Below, one piece after another: positions 36,274 to 44,071 of a stretch of 64,000 nt of DNA (position 1 is its first letter; each line of letters begins with the position of its first letter). Position numbers and translations under genes: made by a program. The DNA is from JAPYTK01 sp964401935. Lineage in GTDB: Bacteria; Myxococcota_A; Polyangia; Polyangiales; Polyangiaceae. The stretch is taken from contig CAYOAL010000038.1 in NCBI GenBank assembly GCA_964401935.1, positions 5,879 through 69,878 on the forward strand, written 5' to 3'. The notes under the pieces were generated by a model. The model was given only the letters and a program-made list of their open reading frames with translations, ran no database searches and was not told the origin of the DNA.

Positions 36274-37026
36274 ATGGGGACGAGGACGGCCAGGCTCGCC
36301 ATCGTGGGCTCGCTCCTTTCGCTCTTCGGGTGCAGCGCGCCGGCTTCGGTGCCCCCGGCGCCGAGCCCCGAGCCAGAGCCCGAGCCGAAACACGCGCGGC
36401 CGCCCCTCCGCGACGACGTGGTCGTCACCGGCGGGGTCCACGGCGACGAACCGAGCGGCGCGCTGGTGCTCGGCGAGCTCGCCGCCACCGGCGTGAAGAC
36501 CTTCGGTCCGTGCAACCCTTGGGGTCTCGAGAACAACTCGCGCTTCCTCGAGAACGGGCGCGATCTCAACCGCAGCTTCGCCAGGACCGACACGCCCGAG
36601 GTCGACGCCGTGAAGGCTTTTCTCGCAGAGAACCCGCCGGGGCTCCTGCTCGATCTGCACGAAGACGGCAAAGCCACCGGCGCGTACCTCATCCAGCATG
36701 GCCCCGACGACGACCTCGGTCGGCGCATCGTCACGGCCCTGAAGCACGAGCTCGCCTTCGAGGCCCGCCCGCGCTTCACGGTGATCGAGGGCGACGACGG
36801 CGTGCTCGCGCCGAGCGCGATGATGCTCGCCGCCGCCGAGATGAGTCGGATGTATGGGCTCGCCTTCTCCGCCTGGCGCACGTTTGGCTGCACCACCTTC
36901 GTGGTGGAGGTGCCGCGCGCCTGGTCGCTCGAAGAACGAAAGCGCGCCCACCGCTTGATCGTGCACACCGCGCGCGAGCTGTTCAGCGCCGCGCAGCCCG
37001 TCGCTCCGGCGCTCTCCGCGGAGTGA
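36274..37026 (+). CDS. Aspartoacylase/succinylglutamate-desuccinylase-like zinc hydrolase, lipoprotein
   Basis: The 250-residue product has a signal peptide and lipobox (LLSLFGC), then a Pro/Glu-rich tether and an M14-like zinc hydrolase domain. Zinc ligands are His and Glu in GGVHGDEPSG and His in LLDLHED, with GRDLNRSF as the conserved substrate-binding block. A downstream FVVEVPRAW segment supplies the catalytic Glu. Such enzymes cleave N-acyl amino acids or carboxypeptidase-type substrates; placement outside the cytoplasm suggests peptide or cell-wall scavenging. The ATG at 36274 gives the lipoprotein signal; longer starts add Cys-rich residues with no signal character. Confidence 0.83.
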   Translation: MGTRTARLAIVGSLLSLFGCSAPASVPPAPSPEPEPEPKHARPPLRDDVVVTGGVHGDEPSGALVLGELAATGVKTFGPCNPWGLENNSRFLENGRDLNRSFARTDTPEVDAVKAFLAENPPGLLLDLHEDGKATGAYLIQHGPDDDLGRRIVTALKHELAFEARPRFTVIEGDDGVLAPSAMMLAAAEMSRMYGLAFSAWRTFGCTTFVVEVPRAWSLEERKRAHRLIVHTARELFSAAQPVAPALSAE

Positions 37027-37114
37027 TCGCCCACCGGGAGCGCGTCCGCCAGCAGAGCGGCCCGGGCCTCGCGGGGGAGCATTGTCACAAGTCAAACAGC
37101 GCCACCGCGCGCCC

Positions 37115-37143
37115 TTGACGTCGTGCCAGTCGCAGAGTCGATT
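37115..37143 (+). promoter_or_regulatory. Sigma-70-like promoter of the acyltransferase gene
   Basis: TTGACG (37115-37120) and TCGATT (37138-37143) are separated by 17 bases. The -10 ends seven bases before the ATG at 37151, which predicts a leaderless transcript. The -35 is the best in the window. Confidence 0.5.
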
Positions 37144-37150
37144 GGTTTCG

Positions 37151-37786
37151 ATGGCGTCTCCCCGCGACAACCACCAGTTCCCAAAGGCCTCCGGGATCGA
37201 ACGAGCGCTGGGCCGTACCTTTCTGCGCGTCGCCGGCTGGCGCGTGGAGGGTCACCTCCCCGAGGGCGTGAACAAGGCGGTGATGATCGCGGCCCCCCAC
37301 ACGACGAACTGGGACCTGCCCTACATGCTGGCCACCGCGTGGGTGTTCAAGCTGCGTCTGCGCTTTCTCGCGAAGCACACGTTGTTCGATGGGGTGGGAG
37401 GGCCGCTGATGAAGTGGCTCGGCGGGATCCCGGTCGACCGCCGCACCCCCCACGGCCTGGTCGGTCAGGTGGCGAAGCGCTTTGCCGCCGAGGACGCGAT
37501 CTTGTTGGCGGTGGCTCCCGCCGGCACCCGCTCCCGCGCTCCGCACTGGAAGAGCGGCTTTTACCGCATCGCCGAAGAGGCGAAGGTGCCCATCGTGTGC
37601 GGCTTCCTCGACTTCGGAAAGAAGGTGGCCGGCGTGGGCCCCACCATCACGCCGAGCGGCGACGTACGCGCCGACATGGACCGCATCCGCGCGTTCTACA
37701 ACGACAAACGCGGACTTCGAGACGAAGCCACCACGCCGGTGCGGCTCTCGGTAGAGCTCGCCGAGGCGACCGCGCACCCCGACTGA
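37151..37786 (+). CDS. 1-acyl-sn-glycerol-3-phosphate acyltransferase-like protein
   Basis: The 211-residue protein has the acyltransferase catalytic motif H-x4-D as APHTTNWD (about residues 48-55). It also has a second block GGIPVDRRTPHG corresponding to the glycerol-phosphate-binding motif, and VAPAGTRSRAP in place of the usual FPEGTRS. It would transfer a fatty acyl chain to a lysophospholipid or related acceptor at the inner membrane. Length is short compared with PlsC but normal for the LPLAT subfamily found near other lipid genes. The ATG at 37151 is chosen because it follows a -35/-10 pair; longer in-frame starts run through the promoter. Confidence 0.85.
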   Translation: MASPRDNHQFPKASGIERALGRTFLRVAGWRVEGHLPEGVNKAVMIAAPHTTNWDLPYMLATAWVFKLRLRFLAKHTLFDGVGGPLMKWLGGIPVDRRTPHGLVGQVAKRFAAEDAILLAVAPAGTRSRAPHWKSGFYRIAEEAKVPIVCGFLDFGKKVAGVGPTITPSGDVRADMDRIRAFYNDKRGLRDEATTPVRLSVELAEATAHPD

Positions 37787-37842
37787 GCCGAGCGCCCGCG
37801 ACGCGCCGCAGACGGGACCTTGCCAAGCGCCTCGGCGAGGCG

Positions 37843-37848
37843 CATGCT
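37843..37848 (+). promoter_or_regulatory. Candidate -10 element (CATGCT), leaderless
   Basis: CATGCT ends exactly six bases before the ATG at 37855, the same arrangement as at 4214 and 49871. Confidence 0.4.
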
Positions 37849-37854
37849 CCGCTC

Positions 37855-38355
37855 ATGCTCGGCCGCGTGGCGGTGTTCTTCGCGGTGGCGTTCCTGACGC
37901 TGGTGGGGTGCCTCGTCGCCGCAGACCTCGTCGCCGTGGAGGGCGCCTCCGCGGTCTCCGGAGCGCCGCCCGCTGCCGCCGAGCGGGCTGACGCGTTGGC
38001 GACCGAGGCGCACGCCAGCGAGCACCACGACGTCTTGCGCGGGCTCAACCCTGCTCAAGAGCTCGCGGCCCTCAGCGAGCGGAGCCTCGAGCCGTGGGAG
38101 CGGCCGCGACGGCGTGCACCGAGCGGACCGGGCCCGCGCCTCACCGCACCCGCTGCGTGGGCCGCGACGCTGCCCGCCCCGTTCGCGCAACTCGGCCAGG
38201 TCTCTCTCTCCACGTTGGCGCTCGACGTTCACGTCGACCACCGCGTGGAGCCGTGCCCATCGATTCGTGACGCCGGCGACCGCCGCACCGCCATCCGACG
38301 CGTGCGGCGCGCCGCGCACGTGCCGCGCATGGGCGACGATCCTCCCGCCGCCTGA
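37855..38355 (+). CDS. Hypothetical exported or membrane-anchored protein
   Basis: A 166-residue product with a hydrophobic N-terminus (about residues 5-25, RVAVFFAVAFLTLVGCLVAA) that could be a signal anchor or a lipobox-like signal (LTLVGC). The rest is Ala/Arg/Pro-rich with no recognised domain. Third-position G+C is high throughout and the start follows a -10-like hexamer by six bases; both argue that it is coding. An overlapping antisense frame of similar length has no such features. It may be a lineage-specific protein. Confidence 0.55.
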   Translation: MLGRVAVFFAVAFLTLVGCLVAADLVAVEGASAVSGAPPAAAERADALATEAHASEHHDVLRGLNPAQELAALSERSLEPWERPRRRAPSGPGPRLTAPAAWAATLPAPFAQLGQVSLSTLALDVHVDHRVEPCPSIRDAGDRRTAIRRVRRAAHVPRMGDDPPAA

Positions 38356-38422
38356 CGCTCCGTCCCCAACGGTTCGTTCAGGTTTCTCGAGCGCCTTCAC
38401 CGGCGCACAGAGGAGGTTCGTC

Positions 38423-38635
38423 ATGAAGTCGTTCCATTCCGATGACGCGACGGGAGAGCCCCGTACGCCCGCGACCCAACGCGCTCACGAGCGCCGCCTC
38501 GTACAGCGCCCCATCGTGCGCAAGCACCCCGAGTGGGAAGAGCGCGAGATCGATCCCACGGGCCACGTGAAGGTGGCCGTCGGCTTCCTTCTCCCGCTCC
38601 TGCTCCTCCTCGCGTGGGGTGCGTTCGCGTCGTAG
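38423..38635 (+). CDS. Small single-pass membrane protein
   Basis: A 70-residue product with a hydrophilic N-terminal part and a C-terminal membrane helix (about residues 49-67, KVAVGFLLPLLLLLAWGAF). The ATG is preceded by a very strong Shine-Dalgarno sequence (AGAGGAGG, about six bases upstream). I do not recognise a family. It could be a tail-anchored regulatory peptide. It precedes tatA in the same direction, with a large hairpin between them. Confidence 0.72.
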   Translation: MKSFHSDDATGEPRTPATQRAHERRLVQRPIVRKHPEWEEREIDPTGHVKVAVGFLLPLLLLLAWGAFAS

Positions 38636-38673
38636 TCACCAACACCGCCCGGACGTCAGCGGACGGGCGAGCA

Positions 38674-38702
38674 CGGGAGCCGGGGCACCTCTCCGGCTCC
38701 CG
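38674..38702 (+). promoter_or_regulatory. Ten-base-pair hairpin abutting the tatA ribosome-binding site
   Basis: A perfect stem (CGGGAGCCGG/CCGGCTCCCG) with a nine-base loop ends at the first base of the GGGAGG Shine-Dalgarno sequence (38702-38707) of tatA. The loop contains ACCTC, which can pair with GAGGT of the Shine-Dalgarno region. It could terminate the upstream gene or control tatA translation. Confidence 0.5.
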
Positions 38703-38715
38703 GGAGGTCGTTGCC

Positions 38716-38997
38716 ATGGGCCTGGGCCCCACCGAGATCATCGTCATCCTACTCATCGCGTTGTTGCTCTTCGGACCTTCGAGGATCGCCGGCGTTGGCC
38801 GCGGACTCGGCGACGGGATCCGCAGCTTCAAAGATGGCCTGCGCGGCATGGGCGAAGCGCGCGAAGAGGCCGCGACCGTCGAGCTCGACGCGCCGGCCAA
38901 GAAGAAGCGCAAGCCGAAGACCAAGGCGAGCGCACCGTCGGCGGCGACCGACGGGCGGCCAGCGACCTCGCGCTCGGCGCGCGCCAACACTTCGTGA
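38716..38997 (+). CDS. tatA: Twin-arginine translocase subunit TatA
   Basis: The 93-residue protein has the TatA/E layout. A short N-terminal membrane helix (GPTEIIVILLIALLLFGPSR, with the conserved acidic residue after PTE and the FGPSR hinge) is followed by an amphipathic helix (GLGDGIRSFKDGLRG) and a Lys/Ala-rich tail. It forms the pore-like part of the Tat pathway, which the Tat-signalled DUF1552 protein in this window would need. No tatB or tatC is adjacent, so it is a solitary copy here. GGGAGG lies nine to ten bases before the ATG and abuts a hairpin. Confidence 0.92.
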   Translation: MGLGPTEIIVILLIALLLFGPSRIAGVGRGLGDGIRSFKDGLRGMGEAREEAATVELDAPAKKKRKPKTKASAPSAATDGRPATSRSARANTS

Positions 38998-39090
38998 CCC
39001 CCGCGCCGAGGGACACCTCCCCCGGCGCAACCCGTGGCCACTGCGTGCACGCGCCTGACCTCGCGCATCGTCGACGCAGCCCAAGGCGAG

Positions 39091-39111
39091 CTCGAGCGCG
39101 GCGCGCTCGAG
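39091..39111. terminator. Hairpin between convergent tatA and GH5-like genes
   Basis: A perfect nine-base-pair stem (CTCGAGCGC/GCGCTCGAG) with a three-base loop lies in the 129-base gap between the stops at 38997 and 39127. It has no U-tract. It is likely a bidirectional terminator. Confidence 0.5.
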
Positions 39112-39126
39112 GCCGCGAGACGACGC

Positions 39127-40422
39127 TCACCACCGCTCGCGCACGGCCCGGAGCAGCGCGTGGGTGGGCGCGTCGTCGGGGGCGAGCTCCGCGCTGTCGC
39201 CCCCCGCGCCGATGGTGATCCGACGCCCGCCCACGTCGAGCCCGCAGCGCCCTTCTCCCCAGACGAGGAGCGACCGGATCCCGCGCTGCTCGACGGCGGC
39301 AAAGAGCGGCGCCAGATCGTGGGTCACGCCGCTGCCGCAGAACGAGGGGGTGGCGCCCGGCACGTGCTGGCCGAGCTCGCCGAGCACGAACGGCAAGCGA
39401 TGCTCGTCGGCCAGGGCGAGATCCTTCTCGAGCTTGTGCATGTGCGCGCGAGGCTCCTCCCCCATCGGCACGTACACGTGGCTCGTCCACACGAGCCGCT
39501 CCCGCACCGCGCCAGGGAGCGCCGTCACCACCGTCTTGGCCCAGCGTGCGTAGGCCTCCCGCTCTCCGCGGATGTCGCCGAGCATGATCGGTTGCGGCAC
39601 CGCCGCCGCGAGCCGGGTCGCGGCCGGCACGAGGAAGCGGTCGCGGAGGCTCGCTGCGTCCGGCTCCAGGAAGCGTCCACCTCCCACGTGGCGAAAGGTG
39701 TCGAGCTCGTTCACCAGCTCCCACGCGAGCACGTGCGGCGACCGCATCGCAGGGTCGGCAGCGAGGCCAGCGATGCGATCTCCCATCCCCCCCACGCCGG
39801 GGCGCTCCCAGCCGCCCGCGAGATAGAACGTCTTACTGTGCCACGGCCCCTCCTGCTCGTCGAGCGAGCGCGACGGATCGGGAGCGCCGTAGCCCGCTTG
39901 ATGGTTCTGAAGCGTGACGATGAACCGCAGGGGGTGCTTGCGCCGGGCGTTCTCGTCGAGCACGAGCGCCAGGGTGCGGCGGCTCGCGCTCACCTCGTCG
40001 TCGGAGCCCACCCGCTTGTACGAACCCCACAGACGGAGCACCGGCACCCCACGCTCGGCCGCGTCGTTGAGCACGTGGCACACCACGCGTCGCCGGGCCG
40101 CGTCGTCGGCGATCTCCGTCGCGAGCTTGTCGAGCAAATCGAACGCGTGGGCCCCCACGAACTCGAGGCCCAGCACCGTCCCGTCCGCGAGCGTCTGCAC
40201 CACCCGCCGCGTCGAGCGATCCACGCGCGGAACCCCCGTGGGCCCGGCCGCTGGCGCAAGCCACGCCCGCCCCGCGCTCTCGGGGCAGCTCGGCGGCTCC
40301 CCCGGGAGCGGCGCCACCTTCTCGACAGGGGGCGCGAGCGCCGTGTCGGTTGGAGGGGTGGGGGTAGACTCCGCTCTCGAGCACGCTCCCGCGAAGGCCA
40401 CAATCCCCACCAGCCGGACCAT
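39127..40422 (-). CDS. Glycoside hydrolase family 5-like lipoprotein
   Basis: The 431-residue product has a signal peptide ending in a lipobox (AFAGAC), a Pro/Thr tether and a TIM-barrel domain. The acid/base Glu is in LAWELVNELDT, a conserved His in WTSHVYVP, and the nucleophile Glu in PFVLGELGQH. The RLWGSYKR-type early motif also fits family 5 (endoglucanase/mannanase clan A). It would cleave beta-linked polysaccharide outside the cell. The ATG at 40422 is chosen for the signal peptide; the frame extends to 40521 with Arg/His-rich residues unlike a signal. It follows the GNAT gene by 95 bases. Confidence 0.78.
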   Translation of the reverse strand: MVRLVGIVAFAGACSRAESTPTPPTDTALAPPVEKVAPLPGEPPSCPESAGRAWLAPAAGPTGVPRVDRSTRRVVQTLADGTVLGLEFVGAHAFDLLDKLATEIADDAARRRVVCHVLNDAAERGVPVLRLWGSYKRVGSDDEVSASRRTLALVLDENARRKHPLRFIVTLQNHQAGYGAPDPSRSLDEQEGPWHSKTFYLAGGWERPGVGGMGDRIAGLAADPAMRSPHVLAWELVNELDTFRHVGGGRFLEPDAASLRDRFLVPAATRLAAAVPQPIMLGDIRGEREAYARWAKTVVTALPGAVRERLVWTSHVYVPMGEEPRAHMHKLEKDLALADEHRLPFVLGELGQHVPGATPSFCGSGVTHDLAPLFAAVEQRGIRSLLVWGEGRCGLDVGGRRITIGAGGDSAELAPDDAPTHALLRAVRERW

Positions 40423-40517
40423 CCCCGCGTGCGCCGCGCGGCGCGGCCACGCGAGGGCGAGCCCGCGAGGCCCGTTCCGGTGCGCCGGCAACGGGCGTGC
40501 GCCGTGTCTCCCAGCGG

Positions 40518-41063
40518 TCATCGCGCGTCCGGCTGCGGGTCGTCGAGTCGCTCGAAGGCGGCCGCATAGTGCACGACGCCAGCCACCTCGGCGAGCCCGC
40601 CCACCGCCAGCTCGAGCACCTGGAACGCGTCTCCCCCGCCGTAGTCGTCGACGAGCCCCCGCGGGGGGGCCGCGACGAAGCCGAAGCGCGCGAAATAGGC
40701 GGGGGCGCCGAGCACGACCACCCAGCGCGCGCCGGCCAGCCTGCAGCGGGTGAGGCCTTCACGGATCAGGCGATCGGCGATCCCACGCCGCCGCTGGCTG
40801 GCGAGCACCGCCACCGGCGCGAGGCCCACGCCCCCCACCGCCCCGTCGAGACGCACCGGGCTGAAGGCCACGTGGCCGACGAGCGCGTCGTCCGCGATCG
40901 CCACGAGCGACACCGTGAGCGCGCCATCGGCGCGCAGGTCATCCACGAGGCGCGCCTCTCCAGGCCCTGGGAAGGCGCTCCGGTGCAGCGCGTGGATGGC
41001 GTCGGCATCTCCTGGCTGCTCGGCGCGGATGGTCTCCATCTTCCCGTCCTCCGTCGTCTCCAT
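40518..41063 (-). CDS. GNAT family N-acetyltransferase
   Basis: The 181-residue protein has the GNAT fold, with motif A VAVLASQRRRGIADRLIREG binding acetyl-CoA pyrophosphate through the QRRRGI loop. VVLGAPAYFARFGF is the later substrate-side motif of YhbS-like members. It transfers an acetyl group to an unknown amine. Starts at 41063 or 41039 are both plausible; the second begins METIRAEQPGD, closer to family starts. It lies 25 bases after the FGE-like gene and may be cotranscribed with it. Confidence 0.87.
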   Translation of the reverse strand: METTEDGKMETIRAEQPGDADAIHALHRSAFPGPGEARLVDDLRADGALTVSLVAIADDALVGHVAFSPVRLDGAVGGVGLAPVAVLASQRRRGIADRLIREGLTRCRLAGARWVVVLGAPAYFARFGFVAAPPRGLVDDYGGGDAFQVLELAVGGLAEVAGVVHYAAAFERLDDPQPDAR

Positions 41064-41088
41064 CGCGGTCGCAGGCGCGGCGGAGGTC

Positions 41089-42042
41089 TCACTCGGCGCG
41101 CTTGAAGCTGCCCGCCTCCTCCACCCAGGGTCGGGGAGGCGGCACGTCCACGTCGTCGCCCGTGTCTTGGCAACAGCGGAAGCCGATCTGATAGAAGCGA
41201 AACTTCGGCCCGTGCTGCTTGGTGGTGAGGCGGCAGGTGTTGCGTACGGGCCCCCACCAGCCGCCGTTGAGCGTAGCCGGATACTTGGTGTCGGGGTTGT
41301 CGGCGGTGTTGTCGGTCCACTCGTCGACGTTGCCGGTCATGTCGTACGCGCCATAGTGGCTCTTGCACGCCTCGCGAGCGCCGCTCGGGTAGGCCTGATA
41401 GAGGCGCTCGAGCTCCGCTGGTCGCGTCTCTTCGTTCTCGAGCTTCTCGAGGCTGAAGGGGATCGGCTTACGGTCGATGTTGCAGGGGCTCGGGTGGCGC
41501 TGGAAGCCCCACGGAAAGGGCTCGCGCTTGGGCCCCTCACAGGCCAACACCCACTCCGAGCGGCGGCAGAGGCGCTTGTTGCGGCTCGCACACTTCTCCT
41601 TCGCCTCTTCCCAGCTCACGTAGACGTCGGGGCTCTCGCCCTTCTTGTTGGGCCACTCGAAGCGATCGATGCAGAAGCGGCGAAAGTCTTGCTGGCCGAA
41701 GCAGGGCACGTTCTTCTGATATTCGGTCGCGCAGCGCTGCGTCTCGTCCACGCCGGTGTGGCACACGTAGCGCAACGTGGGGCAAAACCGACCCTCGACC
41801 AAGACCATGTCGGCCGGGCACGCCACCGCGGGCCCCTCCGCGCCGGGCCCGCCCGCGCCGGGCGCCAGCGGCTCCGAGGCGGCGCCGCTGACGGCGGCGG
41901 TCGACGCGGCGCTCACCTCAACCACCGGCGCACGCATCGCTGGCGAGGCCGCGCTCAGCTGCGCGGCCCAAGGTGTCGCTCCCGCCCCCAGCAGCGCCCC
42001 AACGACCACCGGGGCGAGCCAACTTCTCGTGAAGGGGCTCAC
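41089..42042 (-). CDS. Formylglycine-generating-enzyme-like (SUMF1/PvdO) exported protein
   Basis: The 317-residue protein has an N-terminal hydrophobic signal or anchor (about residues 8-30), an Ala/Pro-rich tether and an FGE-sulfatase domain. Domain landmarks are DMVLVEGRFCP, RFCIDRFEWPN, VSWEEAKEKCASRNKRLC, EWVLACEG, YDMTGNVDEWTDN, GGWWGPVRNTC and IGFRCC. Of the two catalytic Cys in true FGE (spaced C-x4-C), only the second is present here; the first is replaced by Pro. So it is probably not a formylglycine generator and may act as a binding or oxidoreductase-like relative. A TAGGAT hexamer lies nine bases upstream of the GTG start. Confidence 0.83.
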   Translation of the reverse strand: MSPFTRSWLAPVVVGALLGAGATPWAAQLSAASPAMRAPVVEVSAASTAAVSGAASEPLAPGAGGPGAEGPAVACPADMVLVEGRFCPTLRYVCHTGVDETQRCATEYQKNVPCFGQQDFRRFCIDRFEWPNKKGESPDVYVSWEEAKEKCASRNKRLCRRSEWVLACEGPKREPFPWGFQRHPSPCNIDRKPIPFSLEKLENEETRPAELERLYQAYPSGAREACKSHYGAYDMTGNVDEWTDNTADNPDTKYPATLNGGWWGPVRNTCRLTTKQHGPKFRFYQIGFRCCQDTGDDVDVPPPRPWVEEAGSFKRAE

Positions 42043-42107
42043 CGAGGGGGCATCCTACCCGGAACCGCCGCGGCCGCCACTCGACACCTGTTCAGAGCAA
42101 GGAGATG

Positions 42108-43340
42108 TCACTGGAAGCGGAAGCCGAGGCCGAAGGGGACGGCCACCGCGGTGCCGACGCCGAACATCACCATCGGCGTGGTGTTGAGCACCAGCGAGCC
42201 GTGCTCGGTGTCGACGAGCCGCACGCTGAGCTCGGCCATCGGCCCTCCCGCGAGCTCGACGTTCGCGCTCATGGGCACCCGCTCCGTGCTCGTCGTGAAG
42301 TACGGCGGATAGGCGACGACCTCACCGTCGCCTTCGGCCGAGGCCGCGCCGAGCGCCACTCCCAGCCCGAGCGAGAGCGGCCCGGCGACGCGAAAGAGCA
42401 CGCTCGGTCCGCTCGCCACCCACACCCCACCGCCCACGCGAGGCCCAACCGCGATGCGCCCGCCGACATGAAACCAGTCGGTGGCGGCGTAGCCCGCGAA
42501 GACGCTGAGACCCAAGATCGCGCCACCTCGGGGGCCGAGGGTGTAGTCGCAGCTCACCCACCCGCAGCTGGCGGCGTTGGTGCCGTCGGAGAGCGCGATG
42601 GCCTCCGGGCTCACCTCGGGAGACACCCGGTCGCCATCGACGAGCAGGTAGCCGCCGAACAAGGCGGCCTCGAGCACCCAACGCTGAAACGGCGGGGGCT
42701 CCGCGGGCGCTGGCGCCTCGGTCGGTCGCCGCGGGCGCCTCCGCGCGCGAGGCTCGGGCGTGGGCTCGGGCTCGAGCGGCACGAGGGCGGCCACCGTCAC
42801 CGTCTTCCGTGAGGACACGGCGATGGTGAAGCGCAGCTGACGCGGCTCGTGCCCTGGGGCCGCCGCGACCAGGACGTGCTCGCCAGGATCGATCGGCATC
42901 GGCGCGCCCCACTCCGCGTCATCCACCGGCGCCCCGTCGAGCGCGACCGCGAGCCCCTCGACGCGGATCGCAGGGGGAACCTTCACCGTGAGCCACGGCA
43001 CCCGCGGCCCGAGCACGTCGATGCGCTCTTGTGCGAGCCGCCGCTGCTCCTCGCGCCCCTCCGCGGTGGCCGCGTCGCGGGCCTGTTGGAACTCGACCCA
43101 CGCGCTGGCGATCATGCCGAGGCGCTCGTGGCACACCGCGAGGTTGAGCATGGTGCCCACCTTGGGCTCGAGCTGCTGGCTGAGCTCGAGCTTGGGGCAG
43201 GCCTCTTCGAAGCGCCCCTCGAGCATCAAGGCGCGCCCCTCCTGAAACATCCCCTCGGCCTCCGACTCCTCGGCCCGCGCGGCGGACACGAGGAGCACGC
43301 TACCGAAAACGCCTGCGAGCCATCGTGTCGATCTCACCAC
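42108..43340 (-). CDS. TPR-containing outer-membrane protein with PEGA-like domain
   Basis: The 410-residue product has a signal peptide (cleaved near SAARA), a TPR-like region (about residues 28-110, with GRFEEACPKLELSQ and NLAVCHERLGMIASAWVEF) and a PEGA-like domain (about 115-190, with VKVPPAIRVEGLAVALDG and PGEHVLVAAAPGHE). A C-terminal beta-barrel-like part of about 190 residues ends in Phe-Gln. This domain order is widespread in Myxococcota and suggests an envelope protein tying periplasmic scaffolds to the outer membrane. Two adjacent GTGs compete as start; GGAGG is better placed for the second (43337). It lies 15 bases after the upstream lipoprotein gene, so the two are probably cotranscribed. 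Confidence 0.83.
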   Translation of the reverse strand: MVRSTRWLAGVFGSVLLVSAARAEESEAEGMFQEGRALMLEGRFEEACPKLELSQQLEPKVGTMLNLAVCHERLGMIASAWVEFQQARDAATAEGREEQRRLAQERIDVLGPRVPWLTVKVPPAIRVEGLAVALDGAPVDDAEWGAPMPIDPGEHVLVAAAPGHEPRQLRFTIAVSSRKTVTVAALVPLEPEPTPEPRARRRPRRPTEAPAPAEPPPFQRWVLEAALFGGYLLVDGDRVSPEVSPEAIALSDGTNAASCGWVSCDYTLGPRGGAILGLSVFAGYAATDWFHVGGRIAVGPRVGGGVWVASGPSVLFRVAGPLSLGLGVALGAASAEGDGEVVAYPPYFTTSTERVPMSANVELAGGPMAELSVRLVDTEHGSLVLNTTPMVMFGVGTAVAVPFGLGFRFQ

Positions 43341-43355
43341 GACCTCCCCACGATG

Positions 43356-43976
43356 TCACAGTCCACAGCCCGACGGCACGACCATCCGATCCGGCTCGAC
43401 GGATCGGATCCACTCGATCGTGACGCGCTCGCCCGGCTCGAGGCCCACCACCCGAAACGCGGCCACGAGGCTGCCCGTGCCGTCCACCGAGCGCACGTAG
43501 TAGGTGTGGTCGAGCACCGCGTCGATGAAGTCGTACTCGCCGTAGGCGCCCACACGATGCTCGTCGAGCTCGACGGTGGGCGGGGTGTCGGCGAGGGGGA
43601 TGTCGCCGAGATCGACGATGAAGGAGACGTCGTCGGTCACGGTGTTGACGCGAAATACGTTGGGGCCGTACACGATGTCGTAGTCGTTGTTGGTGATGTC
43701 CGGATCTTGGGTTGCGAACTCGAAGCTGAACGCCGACGACGAATAGTTGCTCCCGTCGTACGCGGTCAGCGTGGCCTCGCCGTGAAGGAACCGGCAGGGG
43801 ATGCCCCTTACCCCGGGCTCCCCGCTCGAGCTGCTCGAGCCGCTGCCGAAGCCGCGCCCGTCGCTGGGACGCCCGTCGTCGCCCACCGCCACGTTGCCGT
43901 AGCACCCGAGCGCGCCGCACGCCGCGAACGAGACCACACCCGCGAGACCAAAGGCTTTGAACCAAGTAAGCTTCAT
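43356..43976 (-). CDS. Lipoprotein of unknown function
   Basis: The 206-residue product has a signal peptide and lipobox (CGALGC), a Gly/Ser tether and a beta-rich mature domain with no recognised family. Repeated aromatic/Asp blocks such as DPDITNNDYDIVYG suggest a jelly-roll-like or Ig-like fold. The ATG at 43976 is supported by AAGGAG about seven bases upstream; the ATG six bases earlier is too close to it. It is divergent from the sigma factor gene across 95 bases that contain two inverted repeats. It heads a two-gene operon with the TPR outer-membrane protein. Confidence 0.78.
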   Translation of the reverse strand: MKLTWFKAFGLAGVVSFAACGALGCYGNVAVGDDGRPSDGRGFGSGSSSSSGEPGVRGIPCRFLHGEATLTAYDGSNYSSSAFSFEFATQDPDITNNDYDIVYGPNVFRVNTVTDDVSFIVDLGDIPLADTPPTVELDEHRVGAYGEYDFIDAVLDHTYYVRSVDGTGSLVAAFRVVGLEPGERVTIEWIRSVEPDRMVVPSGCGL

Positions 43977-44018
43977 CGTCATTCTCCTTGTGCGAGGGGG
44001 ATCCGTTCCCCTTCCTCT

Positions 44019-44032
44019 GCTGGTTAGCCAGC
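44019..44032. promoter_or_regulatory. Inverted repeat GCTGG-N4-CCAGC, candidate operator
   Basis: A perfect five-base inverted repeat with a four-base spacer lies midway in the divergent region between the lipoprotein operon and the sigma factor gene. A second, imperfect inverted repeat (AGGGGA...TCCCCCT) lies next to it on the lipoprotein side. They could bind a regulator acting on both units. Confidence 0.4.
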
Positions 44033-44071
44033 GGCCGCCCATCCTTTAGTGGCATCGAAAAAAACCTCGTC

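Noticed and set aside
37696..38424. Minus-strand frame opposite the hypothetical exported protein
   Set aside because: Low-complexity Arg/Gly/Ala translation with no signal peptide or domain; the plus strand has both a hydrophobic N-terminus and a promoter-like hexamer.
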